Positions 1-10,268 are shown, counted from the stretch's first letter. The stretch: DNA of 64,000 nt from Planctomycetia bacterium (GCA_030527105.1 JAUNBK010000005.1:1-64000); one strand, 5' to 3'. Program-made: numbers and translations. The notes: generated by a model not told the origin, from the sequence alone.

Positions 1-440
1 AATCAATTCCAAGTTTTTTCATTGTTGATTCCTCTTGGGGTTAGTTGTTCAAATTTTGTTGTTCTCCGATATCATCCTGTAGCGGGATATCAAGCTCAAC
101 GGAGACTTTCGAGAATGTCCTCCTTCGAGTCCAGATTTTCTTGTTTGAAGGTGTTTACATCTCGCAACAACCCCATTGTACACCGAAAAAGGTTTTTTGC
201 AAGTGGCGTAGGGAATATTTTGGGGATTTAGGAGGGAATTTTTATAGAAACTCCCCCCAACCACCGAGGTTTCACGACTGTCCCTCCCTATTTTTTCTGA
301 CCGTTGTGGTAAGATGGGGGCGCTATGTTGGTCTTGCAATTAACAGCCCATCCCCCCTGTAGATTTTTCGTTAGGGTTTCTACGTGGTTTTTTGTGTCTT
401 TAAGCAAAAGGTTTTAAACTTTGACACCCAAGCGCCCCCT
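1..440. other. Leading stretch without a recognisable gene
   Basis: Short open frames here give protein with no recognisable motif and no good ribosome binding site. The stretch lies beyond the purT stop codon. It may hold the end of a transcription unit that begins outside the window. Confidence 0.5.
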
Positions 441-1628
441 TTACTCCTCCCTCTTTCCTTCCGTCACCTTAACGCAAGCGGCGGCGGCTTTCGCCCTCTC
501 GCGGAGCGTCTCGAGGTCGGTGCAAGGCTGGTCGTAAGTGACGACAACACCCATGCGGCGCTTCTTGCGAGTGCCGGGCTTCGCGAAAATTCGAACATAG
601 GTGTTTGGGAAACGCAATGCGTCTTCTACTCCCTCATAGTCTGGTTCAACAATGCCACCCTCGCTTGCGAGAATGACGGCGGAAGCACCCGATTTTTCCT
701 GCGTAATCTGGAGAATAGGCAGCCCCAAGACGGCATACAAATGAAGCTCAAACTCGCTCAGGTTTTGTGTGTTAGCGAGCGTAACCATGCCAGTGTCGTG
801 CGGGCGAGGAGAGAGTTCCGAGAAATAGACGCCTTTTTCGTTCGAGATGAAGAATTCGACGCCCCAAATTCCGCTCCCCGTGAGTTCGCGCGTGACGGCA
901 TCCGCCATCCGCTGCGCCTCGGCAAGATGCTCTGGCTTCATCGGCATTGGTTGAAAGCTCTCTTGGTAGTCGCCACCTTTTTGAACGTGTCCAATCGGTG
1001 GGCAAAAGAGCGTGGGTCCCTCGTTTTGCGTCACGGTGAGAAGCGTGATTTCATAATCGAACGGGATGTACTCCTCGACGATCAATTCGCAAATATCGCC
1101 ACGACTTCCAGAGATGCCATACTCCCACGCGGCATCGACTTCGTCTTGGCTTCGGACGCAAGATTGTCCCTTGCCCGAGGAGGACATGAGAGGTTTGACG
1201 ACGCAAGGCAAGCCGATTTTCTCAACAGCGTCGACAAATTCCTCTTTCGTGGCGGCATAGAAGTATTTTGCCGTTTGAAGCCCGAGTTTTAGGGCGGCGA
1301 GGTCTCGAATTGCGCGGCGATTCATCGTATAATTCACGGCTTTGGCGCTCGGAATGACGCGCACGCCCGCTTCTTCGAATTTGTACAACCGTTCTGTTCG
1401 AATCGCCTCGATCTCGGGCACAATGATGTCGGGACGGTGTTTCTCGACGACCGCCTCGAGAGCGTCCCCGTCGAGCATATTAATCACTTCGAACTCGTCG
1501 GCAACCTGCATGGCTGGCGCGCGTTCGTACGAGTCGCAGGCGACGACGTATTGCCCCATCCTTTTCGCGGCAATGACGAATTCTTTCCCAAGCTCACCCG
1601 AGCCAAGAAGGAGGATTTTTTTGATCAT
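441..1628 (-). CDS. purT: Formate-dependent phosphoribosylglycinamide formyltransferase (PurT)
   Basis: PurT makes formyl-GAR from GAR, formate and ATP in de novo purine synthesis, a folate-independent alternative to PurN. The 395-residue product has the family length. It opens with a Rossmann-like preATP-grasp segment ([16 protein letters not shown]). The ATP-grasp core follows, with [15 protein letters not shown] and the [16 protein letters not shown] and [13 protein letters not shown] stretches typical of PurT. The start at 1628 was preferred over one 23 codons upstream because GGAGAACAAATC precedes it and the domain begins there. It is transcribed away from the ccsA-hemA cluster and stands alone. 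Confidence 0.95.
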   Translation of the reverse strand: MIKKILLLGSGELGKEFVIAAKRMGQYVVACDSYERAPAMQVADEFEVINMLDGDALEAVVEKHRPDIIVPEIEAIRTERLYKFEEAGVRVIPSAKAVNYTMNRRAIRDLAALKLGLQTAKYFYAATKEEFVDAVEKIGLPCVVKPLMSSSGKGQSCVRSQDEVDAAWEYGISGSRGDICELIVEEYIPFDYEITLLTVTQNEGPTLFCPPIGHVQKGGDYQESFQPMPMKPEHLAEAQRMADAVTRELTGSGIWGVEFFISNEKGVYFSELSPRPHDTGMVTLANTQNLSEFELHLYAVLGLPILQITQEKSGASAVILASEGGIVEPDYEGVEDALRFPNTYVRIFAKPGTRKKRRMGVVVTYDQPCTDLETLRERAKAAAACVKVTEGKREE

Positions 1629-1910
1629 GATTTGTTCTCCGAGAGTGTGCGGACTGTTTGTGTTATTTTGTGACGTTGAAACGCTACCTTCCGCCATATT
1701 TTAATCGAATCGGAGAAAAAAAGACAGGGGGAGGGGGAAATTTATTGAGAAAAAGACTCTTATGCGGGACAAAAAGGTCTCTTGAGCCGTTTTTTGAGGA
1801 CGCTCGATGGTTTGTGTTTGGGGTTGTGTTCTGGTTATGTTCGGGGTATGTTCGGGGTAGTGTCCACGATTTGGTTCGTTGTTTGGCACCGCTTTTGGTG
1901 AGTAGGGGGC

Positions 1911-1939
1911 TTTACAAAAGGCGCGATTGTCGGTATAAT
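1911..1939 (+). promoter_or_regulatory. Sigma70-type promoter for the ccsA-hemA unit
   Basis: TTTACA (1911-1916) and TATAAT (1934-1939) are separated by 17 bp, about 45 nt upstream of the ccsA-like start. The rest of the 1629-1968 gap shows nothing else that I recognise. Confidence 0.6.
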
Positions 1940-1983
1940 GGGAGGTGTGAAGGTCTCGTGAGTTCAAAATGGGGGGGCGTCCC

Positions 1984-2913
1984 ATGGAAAATGTCGGCAT
2001 TGTTTGTTTCGCGTCGTGCTACGCAATTGCGCTTGCGCTTGAGGTTTTTCGACTTCGGGCAGGGCTTTCGCAAAGCGGTGGGGCGTTTTGGAGAACCATC
2101 GAGATTGGCGTGGTCGGTCTCGGGTTATACGCGCACTCTGCCTACATTTATTATCGAGCCGTGTCGGTGGAGCGCTTGCCGCTTTCGAGTCCGCAGGATT
2201 GGCTTCTCGTCGCGGCATGGACGTTGTGCGCGATTGCGCTTGCTTTTGTGTCGACGTATCGGGAGAAGAATCTTGGTTTGGTGCTGCTTCCGCCGGTGTT
2301 GGGAGTGATTATTCTTGCGTCATTTTTGCCGAACGATAAGATTTATGCGATGGCATCTCCCTCTCGGATGTGGGGCGCGCTTCATGGGGGGAGCATGTTG
2401 CTTGCGGCAGTTGCGACGTTGTTTGGTTTTTTGGCAGGGGGGCTCTATTTGCGGCAGGCGCGGTGTCTTAAGAATCCCCGCTGCGGCGCGTTTGCCCATG
2501 GGAAATCGTGGATCAAAATGCCCTCCCTTGAGTGGTTGTATAATGTCGGCAGAATCGCGACGAAATTCACGGCGACCATGCTCGGGCTTGGTGTTCTCTC
2601 GGGTTTCGTTCTCAATCAAATGAATCCTCAAAATCTCGGTTTGTGGAGCGATTGGACGGTCTGGGGAACGATCCTCCTCTTCCTCTGGTTCGTTATTTCG
2701 CTCACGATTGGCTTCTTTTGGAGACGCGCGCAAGGGGGAGACCTCGTCGCGTACCGGACGATTGCGAGTTTCGTCGCGCTCTGCGTCCTCTTTGGAATCG
2801 TCATTTTTTCCGAGCATCGACATCGACAAACTTGGGACGCTCACGAGGGAGAAAAAAACCTGCCCGAGGTGGAATATTCTGACGAAGCACAACGTCCAGG
2901 AGGCGGCTTATGA
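1984..2913 (+). CDS. Cytochrome c assembly protein of the CcsA/HemX type
   Basis: An integral membrane protein of about 309 residues with roughly eight hydrophobic segments, of the ccsA/hemX kind. Such proteins handle heme for cytochrome c maturation or modulate HemA. The central WGALHGGSMLLAAVATLFGFLAG stretch holds the histidine region of this family, and a KMPSLEWLY loop and a further histidine-free helix bundle follow. Its stop overlaps the hemA start by four bases (ATGA), which supports a HemX-like role with HemA. Two in-frame ATGs exist, at 1969 and 1984. The first is followed by a run of seven G. I chose 1984 because it directly precedes the first helix and the G-run can act as its binding site. 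Confidence 0.8.
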   Translation: MENVGIVCFASCYAIALALEVFRLRAGLSQSGGAFWRTIEIGVVGLGLYAHSAYIYYRAVSVERLPLSSPQDWLLVAAWTLCAIALAFVSTYREKNLGLVLLPPVLGVIILASFLPNDKIYAMASPSRMWGALHGGSMLLAAVATLFGFLAGGLYLRQARCLKNPRCGAFAHGKSWIKMPSLEWLYNVGRIATKFTATMLGLGVLSGFVLNQMNPQNLGLWSDWTVWGTILLFLWFVISLTIGFFWRRAQGGDLVAYRTIASFVALCVLFGIVIFSEHRHRQTWDAHEGEKNLPEVEYSDEAQRPGGGL

Positions 2914-4241
2914 TTTGGATGGCGATCGGCTGCCGGCATAAAGAGTCCAACGTGTCGCTTCGTGAGCGCCTTGCGTTCTCGGAGGGGCAGATTCGTGAGG
3001 CGCTCGCCCTCCTGAAGGAACGATACCCGCGTTTGGAAGTCGTGATTCTCTCCACGTGCAACCGGGTCGAAATCTATGCCGCGTATGAGATTATGACTCC
3101 ACAATCGACGGAGGCTGAGGGCGTGCCGCAAGCGCTTGAGTTTCCGCAGAATGCCGAGTTGGGGTGCGATATTCTGTTGGATTTTCTTGCCGAGTTTCAT
3201 CAGCTCCCGGCGAAAGTGGTGCGGAAAAATTGCTTTCGCTTCACGTCGCACGAGGCGCTGCGGCATCTTTTCTTGGTCGCTTCTTCGCTCGACAGCATGA
3301 TTGTTGGCGAGGCGCAAATTGGTGGGCAGGTGCGAGCCGCTTATGAGCTTGCGGTGGAGTGTGGCTCCGTGGGACCGCTCCTCCATGCGGCGTTTCAACG
3401 GGCGGTCGGTGCCTCGAAAAAAGTCGCAGCGCAAACCGCTGTTCGGCAGTTGCGCACGAGTGTGCCGAGCGTGGCGGTGTCGTGCTTCGCGAAGCAGATT
3501 TTCGAATCGTTCGAAGACAAACAAACTCTCGTCATTGGTGCGGGAAAAATGGCGGAGGAAACGTTGCTCTACTTGCGCGAGGAGGGGGCGCAAAAGATCG
3601 TCGTGGTGAATCGGAATTTCGAGAATGCGCGTCGCACGGCAGAAAAATTCGGCGGCGTCGCGCGTCCTTGGGAGGAGTTGAGCGACGCGTTGAGTATGGC
3701 GGATTTGGTCGTGAGTGCCACGGGCGCGACGCTCCCCGTCGTGACGCTCGAGGCGTTTCGTGAGATTGAGCGACGGAGGGATTTTCGCCCGCTTTTCGTG
3801 CTCGATTTGGCGGTGCCGCGCGATATTGACGAGCGAATCGGCAAGATTCCGAACGTCTATTTATACACCGTGGACGACCTCCAAGCCGTGTGCGATCAGA
3901 ATCAGGAAGTGAGAAATCAGGATTATCCCAAAGCCGTTGCGCTCGTTGATGAGCAGCTTGATACGTTTATTATGGACATTCGCCACCACAAATCTGGGCG
4001 CGTTATTGCTGCGCTGCGTCAGAAGTGGGAGGAGCAAAAGCGCGCGGAGTTGGAGCGTCTGTGGCACAAAACCCCCGATCTCTCCGACGAGGAGCGCAAA
4101 CTCATCGCGGGGGCATTCGATCGTTTGATGAACAAATTTCTACACGTGCCAATGGACGCGCTCCGCAGAGAGGCTGCCGATAGCCCGATCTTGCAAAGGA
4201 CGCTACTCGACGCGATTCGAAAATTGTTTCATATTCAATAG
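2910..4241 (+). CDS. hemA: Glutamyl-tRNA reductase (HemA)
   Basis: HemA reduces glutamyl-tRNA(Glu) to glutamate-1-semialdehyde with NADPH, the first committed step of C5 tetrapyrrole synthesis. At 443 residues it has normal length. The N-terminal catalytic domain carries the family signature STCNRVEIYA with nucleophile Cys50, and GEAQIGGQVRAAYELA follows. The NADPH domain (about residues 200-340) includes VIGAGKMAE, VVNRNFENA and LDLAVPRDID. The C-terminal dimerisation domain ends the protein. The usual N-terminal GLNHKTAP motif reads GCRHKESNV here, keeping the histidine. It is translationally coupled to the ccsA-like gene by an ATGA overlap. Confidence 0.96.
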   Translation: MIWMAIGCRHKESNVSLRERLAFSEGQIREALALLKERYPRLEVVILSTCNRVEIYAAYEIMTPQSTEAEGVPQALEFPQNAELGCDILLDFLAEFHQLPAKVVRKNCFRFTSHEALRHLFLVASSLDSMIVGEAQIGGQVRAAYELAVECGSVGPLLHAAFQRAVGASKKVAAQTAVRQLRTSVPSVAVSCFAKQIFESFEDKQTLVIGAGKMAEETLLYLREEGAQKIVVVNRNFENARRTAEKFGGVARPWEELSDALSMADLVVSATGATLPVVTLEAFREIERRRDFRPLFVLDLAVPRDIDERIGKIPNVYLYTVDDLQAVCDQNQEVRNQDYPKAVALVDEQLDTFIMDIRHHKSGRVIAALRQKWEEQKRAELERLWHKTPDLSDEERKLIAGAFDRLMNKFLHVPMDALRREAADSPILQRTLLDAIRKLFHIQ

Positions 4242-4267
4242 ACTGCAAGAAAAAATAGCGAGGAACA

Positions 4268-6076
4268 ATGTCTTATCGAACGTTGCGCGATTGCGTGGAG
4301 GATTTGAGCCGGACGAAGCAGCTTGTGCGGATTGATGAGCCGATCGATGCGAATTTAGAGGTCGGCGCGATTCAACGCCGTGTGTTTGAGTCGGGCGGAC
4401 CTGCGTTGCTCTTCACGAACATAAAAGGTTGTCGATTCCCGATGTTGGGGAATATCTTCGGCACAATGGAGCGTATACACTACATTTTTCGAGACTCGAT
4501 AGACCTTCTGCGTCGCGCGCTTCGGCTTGGAGTGGATCCGACGGACGTTATGCGTCGCCCGGGTTTGTATCTTTCGTGGAAGACGCCGTTGGCGGGGTGG
4601 TGCTCGCGTCCGAAGTGGGTGCGACACGCACCGGTGTTGAAAAATGAGTGTCGACTCGAAGACTTGCCGCAGCTCAAAAGCTGGCCGAAGGATGGCGGAG
4701 CATACATCACACTGCCGCAGGTGTATTCCGAGGAGCCGGAGAATCCGGGGGTGATGCGTTCTAATTTGGGTATGTATCGCGTGCAAATTTCGGGGAACGA
4801 TTACGCCCCCAACGAAGCGGGTCTTCATTATCAAATTCATCGAGGAATCGGCATCCACCACGCGCAAGCGCTTGCGCGGGGGGAGAATCTTCGCGTGAAC
4901 GTTTTTGTCGGTGGACCGCCGGCAATGTCGATAGCCGCCGTGATGCCGCTGCCAGAGGGAATGTCGGAGTTGCTTTTCGCGGGGATTCTCAACCGACGTC
5001 GCGTCGGAATGAAGCGTGTGGAGGGTTTTGCGCCGATCCTTGCTGAGGCGGACTTCTGCCTCTGTGGGTATCTTGACTCCCGTCTTCTTAAACGCGAGGG
5101 GCCCTTTGGAGACCACTTGGGATACTACAGTTTGGGGCACGATTTCCCCGTTCTGCGGGTCGAAAAGGTGTATCATCGACAGGACGCAATCTGGCCCTTC
5201 ACGACGGTCGGACGCCCTCCGCAGGAAGATTCCATGATTGGCGCGTTTATTCACGAAATCTCTGGAGAGATTATCCCACACACGCTCCCAGGCGTGAAAG
5301 AAGTCCATGCGGTCGACGATTGCGGCGTCCACCCACTTCTTTTGGCGCTCGGGTCGGAACGCTACACGCCGTACCTCAACGTCCGACGCCCTCAAGAACT
5401 CCTCACGCTCTCCCACGCCATCCTCGGCACGGGACAGCTTTCGCTCGCAAAGTACCTTTTTATCGCGGCGGCAGAAGACGATCCCACACTCCGCGCGGCA
5501 GAGACGGAGCGTTTTTTTGCGCACATCCTCAGGCGTGTCGATTGGGCGCGCGACCTCCACTTCCAAACGAACACCACCATGGACACCCTCGATTATACGG
5601 GCGGAGAGCTAAATTCCGGCTCGAAAGTCGTCGTTTCCGCAGTGGGCGCGCCCCGGAGAACGCTCCCGACGGAGTTGCCAAGTGGATTCTCTTTTCCTTC
5701 GGACTTAGCGATAAAACGCTGCACAATACCAATCCCGGGCGTGTTGGCGCTCGAGATCGACCTCGAGGCGGATCGTTTTTGTGGGTTTTTCTCCGAATCG
5801 CACCCAATTAATGCGTTTCCTCTCGTCGTGTTGGTGGACGACGCGCGAAAAACAAGCGCTTCACTACGCGACTTTTTATGGACGATTTTCACCAAAAGTG
5901 ACCCGGCACAAGATATCCACGGCATCGCACCTTTCGTCCACAATAAACACTGGGGGTGCCGTGGTTCTTTGGTTATCGACGCGCGAAACAAACCCTTTCA
6001 CGCACCCGAGTTGGAGGAAGACCCCCAAATTGCCGAGCGAGCCGACGCCTGCTTGCGAAAATGGGGGCTTTTGTGA
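4268..6076 (+). CDS. UbiD family prenyl-FMN-dependent decarboxylase
   Basis: The 602-residue product is a full-length UbiD-type (de)carboxylase, a family that acts on aromatic or alpha,beta-unsaturated acids with prenylated FMN. It has typical UbiD segments: SWPKDGGAYITLPQV, NLGMYRVQISG, IHRGIGIHHAQA, the EGPFGDHLGYY motif and VGRPPQEDS. It starts 26 nt after hemA and is probably cotranscribed with it. The likely context is quinone synthesis (menaquinone or ubiquinone-like), but the substrate cannot be read from the sequence. No ubiX lies nearby. Confidence 0.9.
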   Translation: MSYRTLRDCVEDLSRTKQLVRIDEPIDANLEVGAIQRRVFESGGPALLFTNIKGCRFPMLGNIFGTMERIHYIFRDSIDLLRRALRLGVDPTDVMRRPGLYLSWKTPLAGWCSRPKWVRHAPVLKNECRLEDLPQLKSWPKDGGAYITLPQVYSEEPENPGVMRSNLGMYRVQISGNDYAPNEAGLHYQIHRGIGIHHAQALARGENLRVNVFVGGPPAMSIAAVMPLPEGMSELLFAGILNRRRVGMKRVEGFAPILAEADFCLCGYLDSRLLKREGPFGDHLGYYSLGHDFPVLRVEKVYHRQDAIWPFTTVGRPPQEDSMIGAFIHEISGEIIPHTLPGVKEVHAVDDCGVHPLLLALGSERYTPYLNVRRPQELLTLSHAILGTGQLSLAKYLFIAAAEDDPTLRAAETERFFAHILRRVDWARDLHFQTNTTMDTLDYTGGELNSGSKVVVSAVGAPRRTLPTELPSGFSFPSDLAIKRCTIPIPGVLALEIDLEADRFCGFFSESHPINAFPLVVLVDDARKTSASLRDFLWTIFTKSDPAQDIHGIAPFVHNKHWGCRGSLVIDARNKPFHAPELEEDPQIAERADACLRKWGLL

Positions 6077-6090
6077 ATGGGGGGCGGCAA

Positions 6091-7128
6091 TCAGGGAGTT
6101 TCCCCTTCCACGGCACAGCGGACAGTGACCATCGCGCTCAGGATGTCGTCCCACGTCTGCGGGTTTTTCATGAGATCGTTCGCGAACATGCAGCCGTCCC
6201 AACAGATGTGCTCCACGGCATTCGTGAAGTTACCCGCGTCGTCGCACAGCCAGAACTTCGCGTGTCTCGGAATGTCGAGCTTCCCATTCGGATCCGTTGC
6301 GAGGCAATGTCGTCCCGTTTTGTCGTGGTCGCCTGACCCTTTGACGGAGCCGTCGTTTTGCGCGACGTGGAAGTCGATAAGCCACGGGCGTAGGTGCGTC
6401 GTGAGTTGGAAGAGTGCCTCATCCAATACGATCGGGTCGCTCCAGTCGTAATTTTCGGGGAGAATCCGATCTTCCGGCGCGTTGTATCCCATGAGGTAGA
6501 GTAGGGTGTGCGCCATATCGGCTTGGAAGCCGAAGATTTCGGGCCACGCGACGCCCTCGAGGACGCGGAGCATCCATCTCCAAGAGTGCATTCCGCCCCA
6601 GCAAATTTCTCCTTCCGCCGCCAGACGTTCGCCATAATCAGCGGCGATTTTCGCGGCTTCCGAGAACGTATCGATAATTTTCGTCGTGTTTCCGATGGGG
6701 TCTTGGCTCCACTCCTCAACGCCGCACGCGGAGTCGATTCGAATGATGCCGTGGGGACGGACGCCGAGTTCGCGAAGTTTCGCACCGATTCTGCACGCTT
6801 TTTGGACTTGCGTGCAGAATTTTTGGCGTTCCTCGAGAGTTCCCATCGCGCTTCCCCCACCGACGCCGGACCAGATAGGAGCGACGCAGGAGCCGATATT
6901 CAAGCCGAGGTCACGCACTTTATCCGCCAAGCGTTCCAAGTCGGCATCGGAGCTATCAATATCAACGTGCGGGGCGGCAAGAAACAAGTCTACGCCGTCG
7001 AATTTTGCGCCCTGCGCGTTTGCGTTGGAGGTCATTTGGATCATCTCATCCAAGCTAATACACGGCTCCGTGCCGGGCTGTCCTTTGCCCACCACGCCGG
7101 GCCACGACGCGTTGTGAAGTTTCAACAT
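6091..7128 (-). CDS. Sugar phosphate isomerase/epimerase family protein (TIM barrel)
   Basis: A 345-residue soluble protein of the xylose-isomerase-like TIM-barrel superfamily. Visible features are the N-terminal LKLHNASWPGVVG, a FDGVDLFLAAPHVDID strand, and acidic and histidine residues suited to divalent-metal binding (ICWGGMHSWRWML, QADMAHTLLYL, LIDFHVAQNDGS). It retains no leader peptide, so it is cytoplasmic. The start at 7128 has a GGGGAAG binding site, and longer forms would cross the upstream terminator. Planctomycetes carry many paralogues of this family and the substrate is unknown. It is convergent with the UbiD gene, with only 14 nt between the stops. Confidence 0.85.
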   Translation of the reverse strand: MLKLHNASWPGVVGKGQPGTEPCISLDEMIQMTSNANAQGAKFDGVDLFLAAPHVDIDSSDADLERLADKVRDLGLNIGSCVAPIWSGVGGGSAMGTLEERQKFCTQVQKACRIGAKLRELGVRPHGIIRIDSACGVEEWSQDPIGNTTKIIDTFSEAAKIAADYGERLAAEGEICWGGMHSWRWMLRVLEGVAWPEIFGFQADMAHTLLYLMGYNAPEDRILPENYDWSDPIVLDEALFQLTTHLRPWLIDFHVAQNDGSVKGSGDHDKTGRHCLATDPNGKLDIPRHAKFWLCDDAGNFTNAVEHICWDGCMFANDLMKNPQTWDDILSAMVTVRCAVEGETP

Positions 7129-7297
7129 AAATCTTCCCCTTTCAAAAAAACAGACCAGAATGGTACTTTGGACACCGATACAATACGACAACCCTAATAT
7201 AGTTTTTTCCCCCACCGTTGTCGAGGGGGAGAGGCAGGTAATTTCGCATATTTTCAGAAAAAGCCCCATATGTCCCACATGCGACCCGGCATTTCGA

Positions 7298-7336
7298 CAA
7301 AAAAAACGCCCGCCAAAGTTTCCTCCGACGGGCGTC
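7298..7336 (-). terminator. Rho-independent terminator after the TolC gene
   Basis: Read on the minus strand, CGGGCGT/ACGCCCG arms (7329-7335 and 7306-7312) enclose a 16-nt loop and are followed by a T run at 7305-7299. Confidence 0.75.
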
Positions 7337-7374
7337 CTTCCCATTAAGCTCTATAGAATAGAGTACGTTTGAAC

Positions 7375-9642
7375 TTATTTCTCTTTAAGAGTCAAATAAG
7401 TTTTTGTGCTTTTCTCCGCCGGAAAGCTCGCGGGCGTGGCTTGCGTCGGCGCGGTCGCTTGGGTTCGTTTGGCAGGCGGCGCGGGAATCTCTTCAAACTG
7501 AATCTCTTCTGGTCCGTAGTTCAGCACCGAGGGGGCGGGAGCGCTGCTCGGCACGTCCTCGAGAACGCTAATGTCCGGCAGTCCGTTGGGATACACACTC
7601 CCGTTCGATTCGATAATCGCACCCTCAGGCATCGGCTGTCCCTGCATCTGCGCTGCGGCGGCTTCCGCTTTGCGCTGCTGCGTAATCGGGCTGGCGGGAT
7701 CCACCATGCCGGTGTGCTGACGATACGCACCTTCCGAGATAACGTTAGGACGCGTGAAACCGTAGTTGAAATAGTGTCCCTTTTCGCGCATCTTGGCTCG
7801 TTTCTGCGCATCAAAGTACGCTTTCGACGCCCAAGGTCCTTCGGTGAGTGTGACGCCGTCGTATTCCAACAACGAACCTTTTTGCACGTGAATGTCCACA
7901 ATCGCAAGGTTGTAGTCGATCACGGAGCGGAAGAAATCAATCTCCGCCTCCGCCAGTCGTCGCTGCGCGTCCAATACGATATTGAGCGTGATCGTTCCGG
8001 TCTCGTACGCAGAGGTCGTTGCTTCTACTTCCTTCTGCGCCGCGACTCGTCGATTGAAGTACGTTTGACTCAAGACATAGTTGTCCTCCAAATCTCGTAC
8101 GGCATGGGCGAGTTTGTGCGTGACTTCCAACTCTTGCTCCTGAAGGAGTGCGCGGTTGCGTGCCAGAACGAGTTCGGCATTTCGCACAGCCGATCGCTCG
8201 CGACGAAATCCGATTGGCACCGTGAATTCCGCGCCAATGAGTCCGCTCCAAAGACCATCGTGCGTCATTTGTCCGAAAGCGCTGTTCGCGCCGCCAGAGG
8301 GATTGAGGAAAGTTTCGTCCGCGCCGCCGACTCCGCCGCGCCCCACAAGGTCGAGCGTGGGAAGGAGGAAGTTTTTCGACGCGAGAAGCTCCAACTCGGA
8401 CTGCTTAATGACCCACTTCTGACGACGAAGCTCGATGTTTCGCGACATTGCCTCACAATGGACTTCCGTCCAATCGAAGTCGATTTTCGCCACGCTCGGC
8501 TCGTCGCTCGGTCGGAACAAACGTCCGTCGGCACTCGTGAGACCAATGATGTACCGGAAGTTTGCTTCCGCTTTGTACAAGGCGTTGAGCGCGGACTCGA
8601 CGGAACCCTTGAAGAGGAAGTACTGCTGCTGCGCCTGCGCGCGTTCCTGAGCACTACCACCGCGGATGCCCGCCTCGTATTTTGCCTGCGCCTGACGCCA
8701 CGTTTGAAGGGCGCTGTCTCGTCCAACGACGACAGAGTCCAAACGACGATAAGCGAAGTAGAGTTCCCAATACGCGCGCTCGATGTCCGCCGTCAAATTG
8801 CGAATCGAAGACTCAAAATCGACAAGCGACATGTCGGTTCTCAATCGCGCAATCATCACACCATTGTAGAAACCAGGGATTGCTCCCGGACCGGCAATGC
8901 GATTGAATTGCGCGCCCGCGCCACGCAGCAACGGCTGACGAAACTCGGTCTGGATGCCGACATTGTAGTACCCATCCACCGCAACAGTCGAGGAGTTGGA
9001 CCAAATGTAGTCCGCGTTGAAGCGTGTCGTCCAAGTACCACCAGTCGCGTTTGTTTTTTGGAGTTGGGTTTGAAAGTTTCCGCCTTGGGTTTTGATTCTC
9101 GCCAAACCACCGTTGCTCGCGAGGTTTTCGATCGTGTTGTTCTCTTGGAAGTACAACGTGCTCGACCACTGCGTGTCGAAATCAGCAAGGACCGCCTCAA
9201 CGCCGTATCGTCCGTCGGACTCCGTGATGGCGGGATTATAAATGCTCGACGCGCCCGTCGGATTGGAGGTGAGAGCGCTCGGTGCTCCGTTCGCGCCATT
9301 CGCTCCATAGGAAATTCCTCCAAGATTGCGGATAATCGTACTGTTGTACAACCCGCAGCGGATCGCTTCTTCGAGCGAAATGTTGACGATTTCCTTGTCC
9401 TTGGAGTTGTTGATCGTCAAAGGAGCTTGCGTGCCTTTGACTTCGTCAATCGTCTCCGTCTCTGTGTCTGGATACTCGATCTGCGTCGCCATATCCAACA
9501 ATGGATCAATCGGCAACGGGTCATTGTGTTTTCCTAAGAACAATGGCAGCTGCGGATTGCAGCCCGCGCCAAGCAGAATGAATACTGCCAAGGCGGTGCG
9601 CCAAAGTCTCGAGGAAAGGGTGAAAATGGATTCTCGTTTCAT
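7375..9642 (-). CDS. TolC-family outer membrane efflux protein
   Basis: A 755-residue outer membrane channel of the TolC/OEP type, longer than usual (about 450-500). The extra length is a divergent N-terminal region and a Pro/Ala-rich tail after about residue 620. The N-terminus is a signal peptide ending in LLGAGC, possibly a lipoprotein site at Cys28. Long coiled-coil helices follow, with family features such as FRQPLLRGAG, ERAYWELYFAYRRLDSV, FTVPIGFRRERSAVRNAELVLAR and a second EVEATTSAYETGTITLNIVLDAQRRLAEAEIDFFRS block. No periplasmic adaptor or inner membrane pump lies beside it. The start at 9642 begins a clean signal peptide. Confidence 0.88.
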   Translation of the reverse strand: MKRESIFTLSSRLWRTALAVFILLGAGCNPQLPLFLGKHNDPLPIDPLLDMATQIEYPDTETETIDEVKGTQAPLTINNSKDKEIVNISLEEAIRCGLYNSTIIRNLGGISYGANGANGAPSALTSNPTGASSIYNPAITESDGRYGVEAVLADFDTQWSSTLYFQENNTIENLASNGGLARIKTQGGNFQTQLQKTNATGGTWTTRFNADYIWSNSSTVAVDGYYNVGIQTEFRQPLLRGAGAQFNRIAGPGAIPGFYNGVMIARLRTDMSLVDFESSIRNLTADIERAYWELYFAYRRLDSVVVGRDSALQTWRQAQAKYEAGIRGGSAQERAQAQQQYFLFKGSVESALNALYKAEANFRYIIGLTSADGRLFRPSDEPSVAKIDFDWTEVHCEAMSRNIELRRQKWVIKQSELELLASKNFLLPTLDLVGRGGVGGADETFLNPSGGANSAFGQMTHDGLWSGLIGAEFTVPIGFRRERSAVRNAELVLARNRALLQEQELEVTHKLAHAVRDLEDNYVLSQTYFNRRVAAQKEVEATTSAYETGTITLNIVLDAQRRLAEAEIDFFRSVIDYNLAIVDIHVQKGSLLEYDGVTLTEGPWASKAYFDAQKRAKMREKGHYFNYGFTRPNVISEGAYRQHTGMVDPASPITQQRKAEAAAAQMQGQPMPEGAIIESNGSVYPNGLPDISVLEDVPSSAPAPSVLNYGPEEIQFEEIPAPPAKRTQATAPTQATPASFPAEKSTKTYLTLKEK

Positions 9643-10046
9643 TGTTCTTATCCTAATTGAACTTAATGGGGAAGTCAATTGGTAAGCGAAGTCCGTTTCG
9701 CTTCGTCTCTCTCGCCCCTCGCACTTCGAAAATCAGCGTGCCGGAAGGGAATCAACGCGCGGAAACTTCTTCCGCTGGTCTCCTCTCATGGTCGTTTCGT
9801 GTTCTTTCGTATACATGAACTCCCACTCTGAGAAAACGCTCTTATCCTCTTATCGGCAAGATCGGCGTTAAATCTTGAAAAAATGTCAAACTTTTTTTAA
9901 TCGAAAGAGTTTTTGCAATAGGAAAAGTTTGCTCACTCACCCCATCTTAAAGATTGGTGGGGGTTTTGACGCGCAATGAGTCTCCATCATACTGGCGCTC
10001 AAACGAATTGGAGTCGTGCTTTTCCGCGAAAATTCTGATCTGCCCC
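9643..10046. other. Intergenic region between tolC and ribF
   Basis: There is no convincing gene in these 400 bp. They separate two divergent genes and must hold the tolC promoter, which I could not place confidently. The ribF promoter and a dispersed repeat follow. Confidence 0.5.
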
Positions 10047-10075
10047 CTTACAAAGAATGCGGTCTTGTGTATAAT
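10047..10075 (+). promoter_or_regulatory. Promoter candidate for ribF-larE-mazG
   Basis: CTTACA (10047-10052) and TATAAT (10070-10075) are 17 bp apart. The implied 5' leader of about 190 nt contains a complete copy of the dispersed element just before ribF. Confidence 0.55.
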
Positions 10076-10153
10076 AGTGTAACGGCTCGTTTTTTCACGG
10101 GACGTATGTTCCAGATTCACGACGTTTCGCGATCCGCCGCGAAGACTGGAATT

Positions 10154-10262
10154 TTATAATACTTCGCGTTGAAATTTCCCGTTCCGTCCGCCGTTGGAGC
10201 TTGCGCACCACGGCTCGCAAAACGTCGCGCAAAACGGGAATTTTAAACGACGATGAGTATAA
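10154..10262 (-). repeat. Dispersed TATA-ended inverted-repeat element, copy 1
   Basis: A full ~108-bp copy in reverse orientation, from TTATAATACTTCGCG to ACGACGATGAGTATA. It ends only 6 nt before the ribF start codon, so it lies in the leader. See the finding for the family description. Confidence 0.85.
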
Positions 10263-10268
10263 AGAAAG

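Noticed and set aside
384..1292. A 302-codon plus-strand frame across purT
   Set aside because: It is the complement of a gene with full PurT motifs.
1969..1983. Seven-G tract after an ATG of the ccsA-like gene as a phase-variation site
   Set aside because: The in-frame ATG at 1984 is downstream of the tract and starts the first helix, so slippage would not stop expression.
7369..9537. A 722-codon open frame antisense to the TolC gene
   Set aside because: The minus strand has clear TolC motifs and a signal peptide. The plus frame has neither.
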